Assembly: GCF_029227915.1 (NCBI RefSeq)
Contig: NC_079888.1
Coordinates: 12,013,001-12,073,000, forward strand
Reading direction: 5' to 3'
Origin: Hydractinia symbiolongicarpus
Lineage: Eukaryota > Cnidaria > Hydrozoa > Anthoathecata > Hydractiniidae
Length of the DNA: 60,000 bases
This document shows positions 41,701-51,879 of this stretch, one piece after another. The translations under genes were made by a program, and so were the position numbers. The first letter of the stretch is position 1. Every line of letters starts with the position of its first letter. The notes below the pieces were generated by a model. The model saw only the letters and a program-made list of their open reading frames with translations, had not been told where the DNA came from and did no database searches.

Positions 41701-42635
41701 CGTTTTCTTTTTTTTTAACAATAAACATTACTCTTAGGTGCGAGGAGTGTGGCAAGGAGTTTCGCTTCATGAAAGAATATCATTATCACCAAATCGTCAA
41801 TCACAAAGAAGCAGTTCAGAAGAAAACCGAAAGCGTCGAACTTACAGAATTTGAGCCAACTATGGTTTATAAATGCAAAAAATGCGAGAAGACCTTTATG
41901 TGGCCTTCAACCTTAAAAAAACACGCACAAACACATAAGTTTGATGATTTACTTGATAAATACATCGAAGTTGTTGTAGATGAACCAGCCTCGTCTAGTA
42001 AACGAAAAAAAACAAAGAAGGGAACAAAGCAGGTAAAATCCGATAAAACAGAAGTCGATGAAAACAAGGAAAACCAGGAAAGTTCGAATAAACAAAACGC
42101 CGTTGCTTCTAGTGGCGACTTTTGTGATGTTGTTAACGAAGATAAATCTATAGACGAGGCGACGCGTCAGTCGAATGAAGCCGTGTCGGATAATGAAGCC
42201 ATATCGGATAACGAGGCCGTGTCGGAGAATGAAGCTGTGTCGGAGAATTGTATATATACTTGTGGATATTGCCTGTCTGTGTTTCAAACTGAAGAAGAAT
42301 TAAATGCGCACGCTATTGAGTCACACAAAGAAGGAGAACTAACTGTCGAAGGACTCATAGTGGTAGGTGAAGATGGAGACACACCCATACTACAGTTACA
42401 AGAGGACGGTAATATTCTCCAGGAGGGAGGAGTGTGTATGACTGAAGTGGGGGAGGGTGAGTATATTCTTCAAGTAAACGAGACAGCAGTTCAAAATAAA
42501 AACTCGAAGTTTGTTGAACTTCAAGATGCTATAAAAGTAGAGGAGACGGATGATGAAGATGATGGAACAGATGGTGCCGAAATAGTAAAATTTTATTTAA
42601 AATCCGATTCAGTTGAAGACGAAACAGGAGAATAG
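35793..42635 (+). CDS. Multi-exon C2H2 zinc-finger protein with chromo-like N-terminus
   Basis: Eight coding exons: 35793-35852, 36622-36789, 38192-38231, 38433-38492, 39022-39361, 40516-40822, 40999-41126 and 41738-42635. All have GT-AG borders and compatible phases, summing to 2001 nt (666 residues plus stop). Exon 2 encodes NRRYYKIQWQATWESEEDV and a helix, like a chromodomain. Exon 5 has three fingers (the third shares its last Cys with exon 6). Exon 6 has three full fingers with HVGEKPF and HTG-type linkers, and starts a further one finished in exon 7. Exon 8 has three more and an acidic tail with repeated SDNEA/SENEA. A nuclear DNA-binding regulator is inferred. A poly(A) signal is at 42784. 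Preceding CTATTTAG at 35773-35780 is a splice acceptor, so a non-coding exon lies upstream. Confidence 0.8.
38632..38850. repeat. 18-bp minisatellite in an intron of the zinc-finger gene
   Basis: About 12 copies of CACTGTCATCTCGCACGC with few variants. Its open frames on both strands are artefacts of the 18-bp period. Confidence 0.85.
39905..40395. repeat. ~38-bp minisatellite in an intron of the zinc-finger gene
   Basis: About 13 copies containing CACTTCCAGCTACAGAGTAT and TGTGCACAGTTTTCACA. Its open frames in three registers are a result of periodicity. Confidence 0.85.
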
Positions 42636-42889
42636 AAATTTACTCGTAGATGTTGTGTACATATTTTTAACTTATCGGATATTATTTATTCTTTTTTGGA
42701 ATTTATGTTATTAAACTATTATGTTAATATCTCACCTCCCGAGCAAAAACAAGTTGTGCTTAATAGGTAAGTAAAATATAGTTAATAAAGAAAAAAACAT
42801 TCCTTTCTACTAAAAATTTTGTTTTTGAAAGATATAAGGAATTAAAAAATACCACAACCATAGGTACGATGGCACTGAAGGGTCACACT

Positions 42890-43046
42890 TCCATATAAAA
42901 AATTGAAACTTCTATACAAAAAATTGAAACTTCCATACAAAAAATTGAAACTTCCATACAAAAAATTGAAACTTCCATACAAAAAATTGAAACTTCCATA
43001 CAAAAAATTGAAACTTCCATACAAAAAATTGAAACTTCCATACAAA
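42890..43046. repeat. Subterminal 21-bp tandem repeat of the IS3EU-like element
   Basis: About eight copies of CTTCCATACAAAAAATTGAA plus one A, followed by more diverged ACTTCTACAAA units to about 43190. Probably transposase-binding sites. Confidence 0.8.
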
Positions 43047-43257
43047 AAACTGAACCTTTTATAAAATCTCTCAAGGTTTTAGAAACGTTTTTGGAACTTC
43101 TACAAAAATTTTTGAAACTTCTACAAATTGTTTTTGAAACTTTTATAGCACATTTTATTTTTTTCATAAATATTTGAAACTCTCCACAGTTTTTAAAACT
43201 TGAAAATTCTTGATCAAGCCAAATAGAGATGATCTGAGGAAGAGCTGAAGAGGAAGG

Positions 43258-44412
43258 ATGGACGTCATCCGAGACTATTTTGTAAAAGGCTTTTCATATT
43301 CTGAAATAATTGGGTTATTGAAACATGTTCATGGGATTGAAATTAGTTTATCGACTCTTAAACGAAGACTCAGACAGCATGGCTTGAAACGTAGAGCTGT
43401 AGAGGGAAATCGTAATTCTAATCAGGAACTTGTTCAAGCAATCCAGCAGGAGATGAATGGTAGTGGTTCCACCTTAGGTTATCGTAGAATGCGAGCAGCA
43501 ATGATGTCTAGGTCAATTATTTGTCGTCACGAAGACGTCAGATTGATAATAAAATCGTTAAACCCCGAAGGAGTAATTCTTCGAAAAAACAGACGACTTC
43601 ACAGACGCAAATATGTTTTGCGAGGGCCTAATTACGCATGGCACATTGTCGGTCATGACAAATTGAAACCCTTTGGTTTTTCGATCCACGGTTGTATTGA
43701 TGGCTTCTCGAGAAAATTAATCTGGCTTGAAGTGGGATCCTCCAATAAACTCCCGGAAATCGTAGCAAAATTTTATTTAGACTCGATCAAGAAATTGGGA
43801 GGGATACCCAGTCAGATCAAGGCAGATGACGGTACCGAACATTCTTTGATTAAGCCAATTCATGTTTATTTACATAGTTCAACTGACAGTCAAAACAGCT
43901 GGGGTTCTTTTAGTATTATCTCTTCTCCGGAAAATCAAAGAATTGAGTCCTACTGGTCTACCTTACAGCGTGATCGCATTGGTTGGTGGAAATCATTTTT
44001 CAGAGATATGACCGACCTAAATGTTTTTACGAGTTCGGATCCTGCGTTAGTCGATTGCATATGTTTTTGCTTTATGCCGTTAATCTGCAAGGAGTTACAG
44101 ACTGTTCGGGATGAGTGGAATTCACACATTATTTCTAAGAGTAGGAACTCTGCCCCTCGTGGAAGACCGGATGTAATGTATTACTTGCCACATTTGTATC
44201 ATTCCACTGATTGTCTAATAAACGTAGATGCTGATGAAATTGAACAATTTTATCCATGCGTTACCCACAACACAGTTGAAGATGTTTCCCCCGAGTTTAA
44301 GGAGTTCGCACAAACTTTGATGCAGCAAAATGGATGGGACTTTCCTAATGTTGTTTCAGATGCGTTACGTCTCTACATGTACTTGTTATCAAAGATCGAA
44401 CAGTATTCATAG
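43258..44412 (+). CDS. IS3EU-like DDE transposase (integrase core)
   Basis: Intact 384-codon frame. Residues 1-50 form a helix-turn-helix (YFVKGFSYSEIIGLLKHVHG, LSTLKRRLRQHGLKRR). The rve core follows: AWHIVGHDKLKPFGFSIHG, CIDGFSRKLIWLEVG, KADDGTEH (second Asp near 190-191), and NQRIESYWSTLQRDR (Glu 230). The C-terminal region has GRPDVMYYLPHLY and a helical tail. In relatives as I remember them WHI is followed by Asp, probably the first catalytic residue; here it is Val131. The enzyme would cut and paste the element between 6-bp staggered cuts. Full length and no stops suggest a recently active family. Confidence 0.75.
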   Translation: MDVIRDYFVKGFSYSEIIGLLKHVHGIEISLSTLKRRLRQHGLKRRAVEGNRNSNQELVQAIQQEMNGSGSTLGYRRMRAAMMSRSIICRHEDVRLIIKSLNPEGVILRKNRRLHRRKYVLRGPNYAWHIVGHDKLKPFGFSIHGCIDGFSRKLIWLEVGSSNKLPEIVAKFYLDSIKKLGGIPSQIKADDGTEHSLIKPIHVYLHSSTDSQNSWGSFSIISSPENQRIESYWSTLQRDRIGWWKSFFRDMTDLNVFTSSDPALVDCICFCFMPLICKELQTVRDEWNSHIISKSRNSAPRGRPDVMYYLPHLYHSTDCLINVDADEIEQFYPCVTHNTVEDVSPEFKEFAQTLMQQNGWDFPNVVSDALRLYMYLLSKIEQYS

Positions 44413-44756
44413 AACATAGTTAACTGTTTAAACTTTTTTTTAATCCAAATTTAGTATTACGTGTCTAATATCGAAGTATGAAACAGACCCCTTCATAATT
44501 TTCAGGCATTCTTCAATTTTCCCAGATATTTATACAATTGATAAAAAAAACACAATTAAAATAAATCGAAACAAAGTTTTTTATTGGACCTAAAAACCCT
44601 GTTAAAAATTGTATAAAAAAGTGTTAAAAAAACAGAATACTGGAAACTCTATTGTCTGTCAGTTCAAACATAACAACAAAACAAAAAAAAGGATCCAAAA
44701 TCAGTTAAAATGATGTCCAGCTCCCATTCAGATGACTGCAATATATTGCTGAATTC

Positions 44757-46956
44757 TTACCGGAGTTCGCAATAATTATTATAAGTTGAAGGAAGTTCTA
44801 AGCTTGGTGTGCATGTGTGGGCTACTGGTCTACGACTAAAATTCGATTCCGGTCGCGTGAAAATTTTTTCTACTGTATCAACAACCATGTTATCTGAGCC
44901 TGTTATGAACTTCCTGAATTTTTTCAACATAATGGTTTCCAAACCTCTCACATACCGCTTTAAATAATTGAATGAGTCTTGTTCAGCACTGCTACTCGTA
45001 TGGACATTTTTGAACAAGGCTACAACCTTTTTTGTGGTTGGTTCCAATCTTTCGTAAAACTTCACAATATTCTCCATGGATGAAAATTCTGGCTTCTTTT
45101 TAAGCTCTGAAAAGGCAATTTCCCAAGATGAGGCTATAATGTGACTTTTCTGTACAAGTTCCTGGCGAGCTAATTCAATGATAACTGTTTTCACATTTGA
45201 TTCTGTTACTACAGTTTTACATTTGAATTGTTCCAAAATTTCAGCAAATTCATCACTGTGAATAACATTCTCACCTTCGTTTTTACCAATGGCTTTTGTC
45301 ACCAACTGACTTTCATCTGATGACAAGTATTTCAGGAATGAAGATATCAGCAGCTCTTCTGGAACTTCTCCGAACAAACAAAAACATAAAAATGCTCGAC
45401 TCAAACTGATTGAAAAGTAACCAGTGTCAACATACCCCTTTAAAATGATCATGCCAATTGCACGCCACTCTTGTTTGTACAAATCATGCCGAACTTGTGG
45501 CACTCTTTCTTGCTCGCCATACAAGTATGCATTGTATACTTCATTCCAGAATGAAGAATAAATATCCCGAGAAACACCTGACCCTGCACCATTTTCTTCT
45601 TGGCCACGAGGATCAATCCATATATATCGGATGTCATCTGTCACATTGATCTAAGATGAAAACCAAAATACATTGTGTCATTGTGTTATACTCTATATAT
45701 GCAACAAGATAACTGTTATTATAGAAGAGCAACATAAAATAATGAACTGAATACTTTAGACTTTATGACTTAGGATACCTGGACTTTATAGAAGATAACT
45801 AATTCAATAAGACATGTGCTTTTATTATTGTTTTATTGTATTCAGAGTGGGTCTTAATTATTGTAAAATACAAAATGGTCTCACCTGTTTAGTAATAAAT
45901 AAATCCATCAAATCTTTCTTTATCGTCATGCGGTGTATTTTAGCAATGTGCTGTACTACGTCTGTAACATCAGAACTTGCGCTTGCATTATTCAAATTTG
46001 AAGGCTCGTTCCCACCATAGCTATTGAAGCTCCAGCTAAAGTTTGAATCCTTCTTTTTCTCAATTGATTTAAAGATGGCCTTTCTTCTTCGTTTTCATTT
46101 GAAAGTTGAGAGTCATCATCAACACAAGAAGGTTCAAACAAATTGCCAAACAAGTTCAAGTTGCTATCTGCAATACAAGAAGCACTATACTCATTATTTT
46201 GGATGCAAATAATACATTGGTTTCCGATATAGCTGCAATGACAAACAGAACATATACGTCGCCTGCTAATTTCCTTTGGTTCTGTTATTGCATGGCAAAA
46301 GTTCTCAGTGAAAGTTTCAACGTAATCATTTTGTTTATTAAAAGTTTCCTGACCAGCTTCTTCATACTCGTTATCATGGTCATATGCTACAGATTTAGTT
46401 GATAAAACAAACCAACACTTCGATAAAAATAGACCTTTCCTTTCAATGTATGCCCAAAGGTCTTCATCTTCATCTAATGTTTCCCCATTTGGACCACATA
46501 ACGACTTCATGCACTCTGATTCTGCCTCCATGTAACTATTACAGTCATTTTGGTCAAAATACAACTTCAAAGCTTTGTACTTAAGCTCTTCAAAATTCAA
46601 TGGTGTTCCAACTTTCACCTTGATGAATCGATATCCACCCCCATCTTTCTGTTTTACTATTTTGTATCCTTCTCTCGATGGATTATATCGCTCCCATTTC
46701 ACTTGTACTTTTTTGATCTTTCGAGGTGTGTAACTTTTCGAAGAGGATGATGAGGCTTTTTGACGAATTTTGACAATAAATTGCCAAGACGAGTTTCTGT
46801 TTTCCGTTTTTTGTTAGCACTACTAGTGCTCGAAGAACTTGAAGAACCGTCATCGGGGTTGTTTGCATTACAATAACTACCTGCTGTTGACTTTGAAGTA
46901 TTCATCATGTACGTTTCTACCTGGCTGCGTACAATTTGCTCCAGCACGGCGTCCAT
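44757..46956 (-). pseudogene. HECT-type ubiquitin-ligase-like protein of the transposon
   Basis: ATG at 46956 begins MDAVLEQIVRSQVETYM, then a Ser-rich stretch. A register change near 46770 leads to VKWERYNPSREGYKIVKQKDGGGYR (46702 onward), an acidic region and a CSVCHCSYIGNQCIIC zinc-like motif. Another register change near 46055 leads to SNLNNASASSDVTDVV and splice donor CAG-GTGAG at 45885/45884. After a 234-nt intron the exon from 45650 encodes the HECT domain: GAGSGVSRDIYSSFWNEV, and near the end PVAHTCTPSLELPSTY with the catalytic Cys. A TAA at 44757 follows at once; the same frame then reads EFSNILQSSEWELDII, so the C-terminal tail seems cut off by nonsense (or spliced at GTAAGA). It would attach ubiquitin; its use to a transposon is unknown. 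Confidence 0.65.
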
Positions 46957-47517
46957 GTTTGTTTATAATTTAGTTTCATTAATTTTACGGTAGCCGATAG
47001 AACCTTTCAAAAAAAGTTATAGAAGTTCCAAAGTTTTTTATAGAAGTTCGCAATTTTTTTTTACAGAAGTTTTTTGAATTTTTCAATGAAAGTTTTTATT
47101 ATTATGAATAGAAGTTTGCATTTTTTTCAATAATAGTTACTTCAATTATTTGTATAGAAGTTTTTGTTTTTTTAAACAGAAGTCTAAATTTTTTGAATAG
47201 AATTCTCATTTTTTTTTGTATGGAAGTGTGACCCTTCAGTGCCATCGTACATAGGCTTTGCGTCCGCCATTGCGGAGTGTTTTAAAACGAAGAAGCAAAT
47301 GCGATATATCTTGTGTCATCATCACGAGATTCAACGCATACCAGATTGGCACACGGAAAGTGAAGAAAATTTAATTTAAAGACTGCCAACCTAAACTAAG
47401 TAAAAAAATTATTTCTCCCCCGCTGCAAACGAGCAGACACGTCGGTAAATCTAGGAAAAAAGCACCGCTCTTCCTTTTACCACATCAACTTGTTTTAAGA
47501 AAAAGTCGAAAACTTAT

Positions 47518-47640
47518 AATGAATTGTTCGGTTTGGGGTTGTGAGTGACAACTCCATCCAAGAAGAAGACACCCCACCTAATCTTTTTTAATATCCCCCA
47601 AAAGACAACACAATAGCAAGCGCGTAGATTGTACGACTGC
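47518..47640 (+). pseudogene. Possible THAP-domain relic
   Basis: ATG at about 47519 gives MNCSVWGCE and a stop. Alternative registers show SIQEEDTPP and ISPKRQ. The CSVWGC start followed by a proline-containing segment resembles the first knuckle of THAP zinc domains, common in P-element-like genes. Heavily broken; tentative. Confidence 0.3.
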
Positions 47641-47859
47641 GAAGAGTAATCCTTGTATTTGCATAATATATCAGATTTTAGGTGTAAAAAAAAGATTCCC
47701 TAAAAATTAGTTGAAGGCTAAATGCCCATGAAATACAAAGATAAAAAAAATTGAAGAAACGCCGACTACGCGTGTTAAACTGGAAAGAAAGAAGGTATGT
47801 AGTAGTTTTATACTAACCACATAGCTTTTTTGTCATGAGTCGCGAAACCACTGTTTCAG

Positions 47860-48030
47860 GTTGTTCGCGAACTTTTATCAAGTAGCTCACATACTGTCAG
47901 CGGTTGTGAATTAGAAAATGTGGAAATATGTCTGGAGTTATTGAGAATAATATCTCGAGCTGATGCGACAGATAAAAGTATGCAAACGTTGAAATCCGTT
48001 ATTACAAATACCCAACTTGCTGGCAGTTAG
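47860..48030 (+). other. Candidate terminal exon of an unknown gene
   Basis: CTGTTTCAG at 47851-47859 looks like an acceptor. From 47860, 57 codons are open to a TAG at 48028: VVRELLSSSSHTVSGCELEN and ELLRIISRADATDKSM. Helical, no family known. It may belong with the THAP-like piece upstream. Confidence 0.25.
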
Positions 48031-48632
48031 TAGCACTTGATCACAACAACAACATAAATCGCGTTCAAGTGTGCATTTTCATTTCTATTTTTGTCTTTTC
48101 TGCTCAGTTCTCTAAAAAGTTATTAATACCTCCTTTTACTTTTAGGCCAAGAAGAAAACTAAGGAAGGTCAATACGTCCCTCGTTATAAAACTTTTTTTT
48201 TCGCGCTACTCGAAAAGATTTGTTGCAGAAAAAGTGAAAAAGGACAAATGTTATGAATTTTTACGGATCATCGCTATTCCATCGTATTATCGAGCTGTTG
48301 GCAAAAATGTAGTAGAGGACAAAATGGCGAGGGAAAGTAGAAAATGAAAGCACCAACAGAACAACCTGAAAGAAGTGAAATTATAGAACGCTCCTTAAAG
48401 TATTCGCGAATGTAAATATAGTTATGCATGTACACATTTGTTATAGTAATATGTTATAGTATATGTAAAATATTAGAGTTGGATTTCAGGTTAAAAACAG
48501 ATTTATTGTGTCTATTATTTAGAACAATAGGGAAAAAAAGAATGATGACCTACTACTAGAATCCCTACTAGAATTTAGTATTCTTGTAAAACAGCATGTA
48601 AGTTGTATGTTGTAGTTCATTTGTAAATATTC

Positions 48633-48875
48633 CTACTCGCCGTCGGTATTAACTTCGTGCACCCATGTGAAATTCATTTCATTTACGTAATCTCCGTCTT
48701 TGTACCCGGTGTAACTACCGTCTAGAGAAGGAAATTCTTCTCTTATTCGCTTGACAACACAGGCTGGAATCACACGTCGATTTTTCCTGTCATACATTCC
48801 CACTAATCTAATGCCGTCCAAAGATTTTATTTCGTTAGGACGATAGAAAGAAAACGATCGTGCTCCGTTATGCAT
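48633..48875 (-). CDS. Short frame resembling the P2X7-like C-terminal domain
   Basis: An intact 80-codon frame contains NRRVIPACVVKRIREEFPS, then YTGYKDGD. The NR-VIP-C-V-IR--FP-G-Y-G pattern is that of the intracellular domain of P2X7 that also occurs alone in many invertebrate proteins, often with THAP or transposon partners. Upstream cysteine and histidine ligands of the full domain are not visible here, so it is a fragment or last exon. Family assignment from memory; moderate. Confidence 0.4.
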   Translation of the reverse strand: MHNGARSFSFYRPNEIKSLDGIRLVGMYDRKNRRVIPACVVKRIREEFPSLDGSYTGYKDGDYVNEMNFTWVHEVNTDGE

Positions 48876-49081
48876 TGTTTATTTAAGATAGTAACAATAA
48901 ATATTATTTCACAAAAATAAGTCACAATAAGACACTAAACACTAACTGTATTTATTTACCGCCTAATTCCCAAAACTCGGTTATATCCATTCCTGTACAG
49001 CATTTTAGCACCTTACAAGTACACATTTTGATGCAAACACCACATTTGCACCAGATATAATTAATTTTGTTCTGTCAGTGA

Positions 49082-49470
49082 TCACCCGATTCCGTTTCCG
49101 GCTCGTCCATATGGTGTGAAGTACTTGAAGTTGTCTCCCGTTGGTTCATATTGAAAACCCAAAAATGTATTTTTATCCATACTCATACTCGTGTTGATAT
49201 ACTTATTAATTTCCTTAAAAATTGGTTTTTGCTTTAGCATGCTTTTAGAATTCACCTTATAATACAGGGAAAGGGGGTGGGGTAAGTGAAAATTCTGCAT
49301 AATCTTTACTACAATTTTCGTTCTGGTCAGTAGCTTATCTCGTGATGACGTCACATTGCTGATGTGAGCATTTTTTACCGTTTTCATAATGCCCGCGTGA
49401 CTAGGGTTTGGAGAGGTAGCTAAACAGCAGTAAGTCAATTTCTTTTCCAATGGTACTCCTTTAATCTGTA
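49082..49470 (-). other. Candidate last exon of an unknown minus-strand gene
   Basis: A splice-acceptor-like TTTACAG (minus strand, near 49471) precedes an open stretch: VPLEKKLTYCCLATSPNPSH, then a Lys-rich segment and YINTSMSMDKNTFLGF before the stop at 49082. No ATG and no known domain. It may be linked to the P2X7-like frame on the same strand. Confidence 0.25.
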
Positions 49471-50084
49471 AATATAGTGAAAAACATTGTTATTTTGTCG
49501 AATAACATGTTGTTGTGGATTATTTTAAGGCAACTTATTTTTGCTCGGGAGAATACAATTTTTAAATTTTCTTACGCGGTTTTTTACTACGCTACTTTTC
49601 CAAATTTGATGAATATGTGAAATTTAGCTTATCTAAAACCTTGTTATGCACTTTAAGAGAAGGATATATGAAAAAATTCATTAAAGAATTTTCTTCTAAA
49701 CATAAAAAATATACTAGCAAACAATAATATGATAAAATGCCTAGAGCAGTTTGTACTAACATTAAACTTCGTAGCTGAAAGATGCTGAAGATGATGAAAA
49801 AGATAACGTTGAACAAAAATAAAGTGAGTATTTTCTTGATTCTTCCCTTTTTTGTTTCAGGTTACTAAAATAACATAAAAAAGAACAATAAGAAAGTGAA
49901 ACTCGCGTTAAAAATTGTGTATTTAACGATCTTACTGTACAATTTTAGAAGTATTATGCTCAAAATCTTCAAGTCATATTGGAGCTTATGTATGGAGAGC
50001 GATTAGCGCCAAAATTCAATATTGAGAAGGCCTTATATGTTTGAGAAAAAAGATATCAAGTTTGACAAATAATTATTATTTTAG

Positions 50085-50270
50085 TTTTAAATTCATTTAA
50101 AATTTTGATAAATCATTTTTGCTTTATCTTTCATTTTTGTTGGTTTTAGTTTTGGTTTATTCATTTTCAGTTTTGTTTATTAATTTTTGCTTTGTTAAAC
50201 ATATCTGTTTTGTTAAATCATATTTGCTTTCTGTTAAATTATTTTTGTTTGTTCAATTCTCTTAGTGTGA
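50085..50270. repeat. T-rich degenerate tandem repeat
   Basis: Repeated ATTTTTGCTTT and TTTTGTTAAATCAT strings about 20-25 bp apart. It resembles the subterminal arrays of the IS3EU-like elements nearby, but no inverted terminus was found. Confidence 0.4.
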
Positions 50271-51870
50271 CTTTTGCAAAGTCGATCATATTCTTCACAA
50301 TTTACTTTGATAAAGTCTATAAAATATCACCAAACTTTAATGTTTAAACAATATGACCTCAAAGGAAAGTATATTAAGATTAGCGAAGCCATCGCAATGC
50401 ACTTAAAACTTTGAGGCTAAATAACTTGGAAACGAGGTGGTGGCGTCAGTAATTTTCCACCGCGTGGGTAACTAGGGACCAGCTGGAACAAATTTGGGTA
50501 AGTTTCCTAAACCTGGGTTCTCGAATCCGTTTCGGAATGGACGGGTTGGTGACGTCAACAAAAAAACATTTAAACCCCATTATCTTTACAACCGTTTGTC
50601 AAGGATACATTTTCTTGATTAGCGATTTATGTTCTATACGATAAAGGCGACAGATATACAAATTTCTAAAAAAAATTTTCGCGTGTTTTTTAACCCTTAT
50701 ATCTCCTCAGGCGTTTCATGAAAACATATGAACTTATATATTATTTTGATCAGCGTATCAACCTCTACACAGTACAGACAAAAAATAAACAAATTTAGCT
50801 AAAAAAAAATTATGTCACGTGTCATTTAAATAACATTAATGCATGCGAATCGCTTCGCATTGCGTACACGTGGTAATTAAACATGGCGATACGTGGCATA
50901 GAGATATCTTCTGTCTTACAAAGAATTGTGGCTGAATTAAACTCTCATGTCGTTATGCACTTTAAGTGAAGAAACTTTTAATTTTTCTATTTGCGGAAAA
51001 AATTAAAGTAAAATCAAAGTAAATAATTTTCGCATATCGATGCTCCTGAAAATTCCAAAATTCGCAAAAGCTTTTTTGCCAGCCAAAGTTTCTTCACTAA
51101 AAACAGTTCAGGTAAACACATACAGATATTGATCGATTCGCTATTAAAGTAAAAACAAAGCTGAAACATAATATATTCAAAATAAATAATATATGACTAT
51201 TTTTAAGATGACGTTGAGTGCATTAAGAATAAGTACAAGACAGCTGGTTTACCTCATATCTCTTTTAACAGTATTTTAAGAGATTTTATTCAAGAAAATG
51301 ATGAAGCCATAATCCCCATTTGACTGTTCAAAAAAAAAAGAAAGAAGATTTTCTTTAAACTAAAATAATGTCAAAGAAAGAAGAAGTAACATCATTCTCA
51401 ATGCTTTTTACGTAAGCTTTAAGAACACAAAGATTTAGTAAGTATATATTTTCATACAGCTTCACAAAGACAGAATCTGCCTTTAAACTGATTAAGTGAA
51501 AAGAAAGGTAAAATTATCATAAATTAAGTCACACCATCATGGTATAATAATAATCGTTTAGATTCAACCTTTTAAAGGTGTTTCAATTTAGAAAGACGTT
51601 ATATGAAAACCTCTAATTACTAACTAAATAATTTTTTTGTTTAAAAAAAATTAATAGTAGCATTAGTCAACACTCTTCGTTAATGCAATGTGTTGAGCTG
51701 ATTCGGACATTTTATCATGTTCTGACCATTTTGTATGTGCATTGCATATCGTTTCGCCGATGTAGTTTGCACCGCATGAGCAGGTGGCTTCGTAAATCAC
51801 ACAGCTGTGTTAAACTTTATCTTTTAACGGAAAAATCGATTGGATTCTCTTTGTGGAACATAAAGTAATA
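50270..51870. other. Non-coding AT-rich stretch upstream of the HEPN-lectin gene
   Basis: No exon recognised. Poly(A)/poly(T) runs, no clear repeats. The promoter or 5' exon of the next gene could lie here. Confidence 0.4.
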
Positions 51871-51879
51871 AAAAAAATT

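Larger units (their letters stand above)
42865..47249. mobile_element. IS3EU-like DNA transposon with transposase and HECT-like genes
   Basis: Inverted termini TACGATGGCACTGAAGGGTC lie at 42865 and, inverted, ending at 47249. They are flanked by a perfect 6-bp target duplication CATAGG (42859-42864 and 47250-47255). Subterminal regions are tandem arrays: 21-bp units CTTCCATACAAAAAATTGAA at 42890-43046, and degenerate inverted equivalents at 46995-47225. Inside lie a one-exon integrase-core transposase on + (43258-44412) and a spliced HECT-like gene on - (44757-46956), converging. From established knowledge the IS3EU superfamily has 6-bp duplications and rve-type transposases; assigning this element to it is inference. 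Confidence 0.8.

Noticed and set aside
42842-43167. Minus-strand frames with FNFLYGS or SIFCMEV repeats
   Set aside because: Translation of the 21-bp subterminal array of the IS3EU-like element.
48069-48347. 92-codon basic frame on +
   Set aside because: No motif, and composition is that of AT-rich intergenic sequence.
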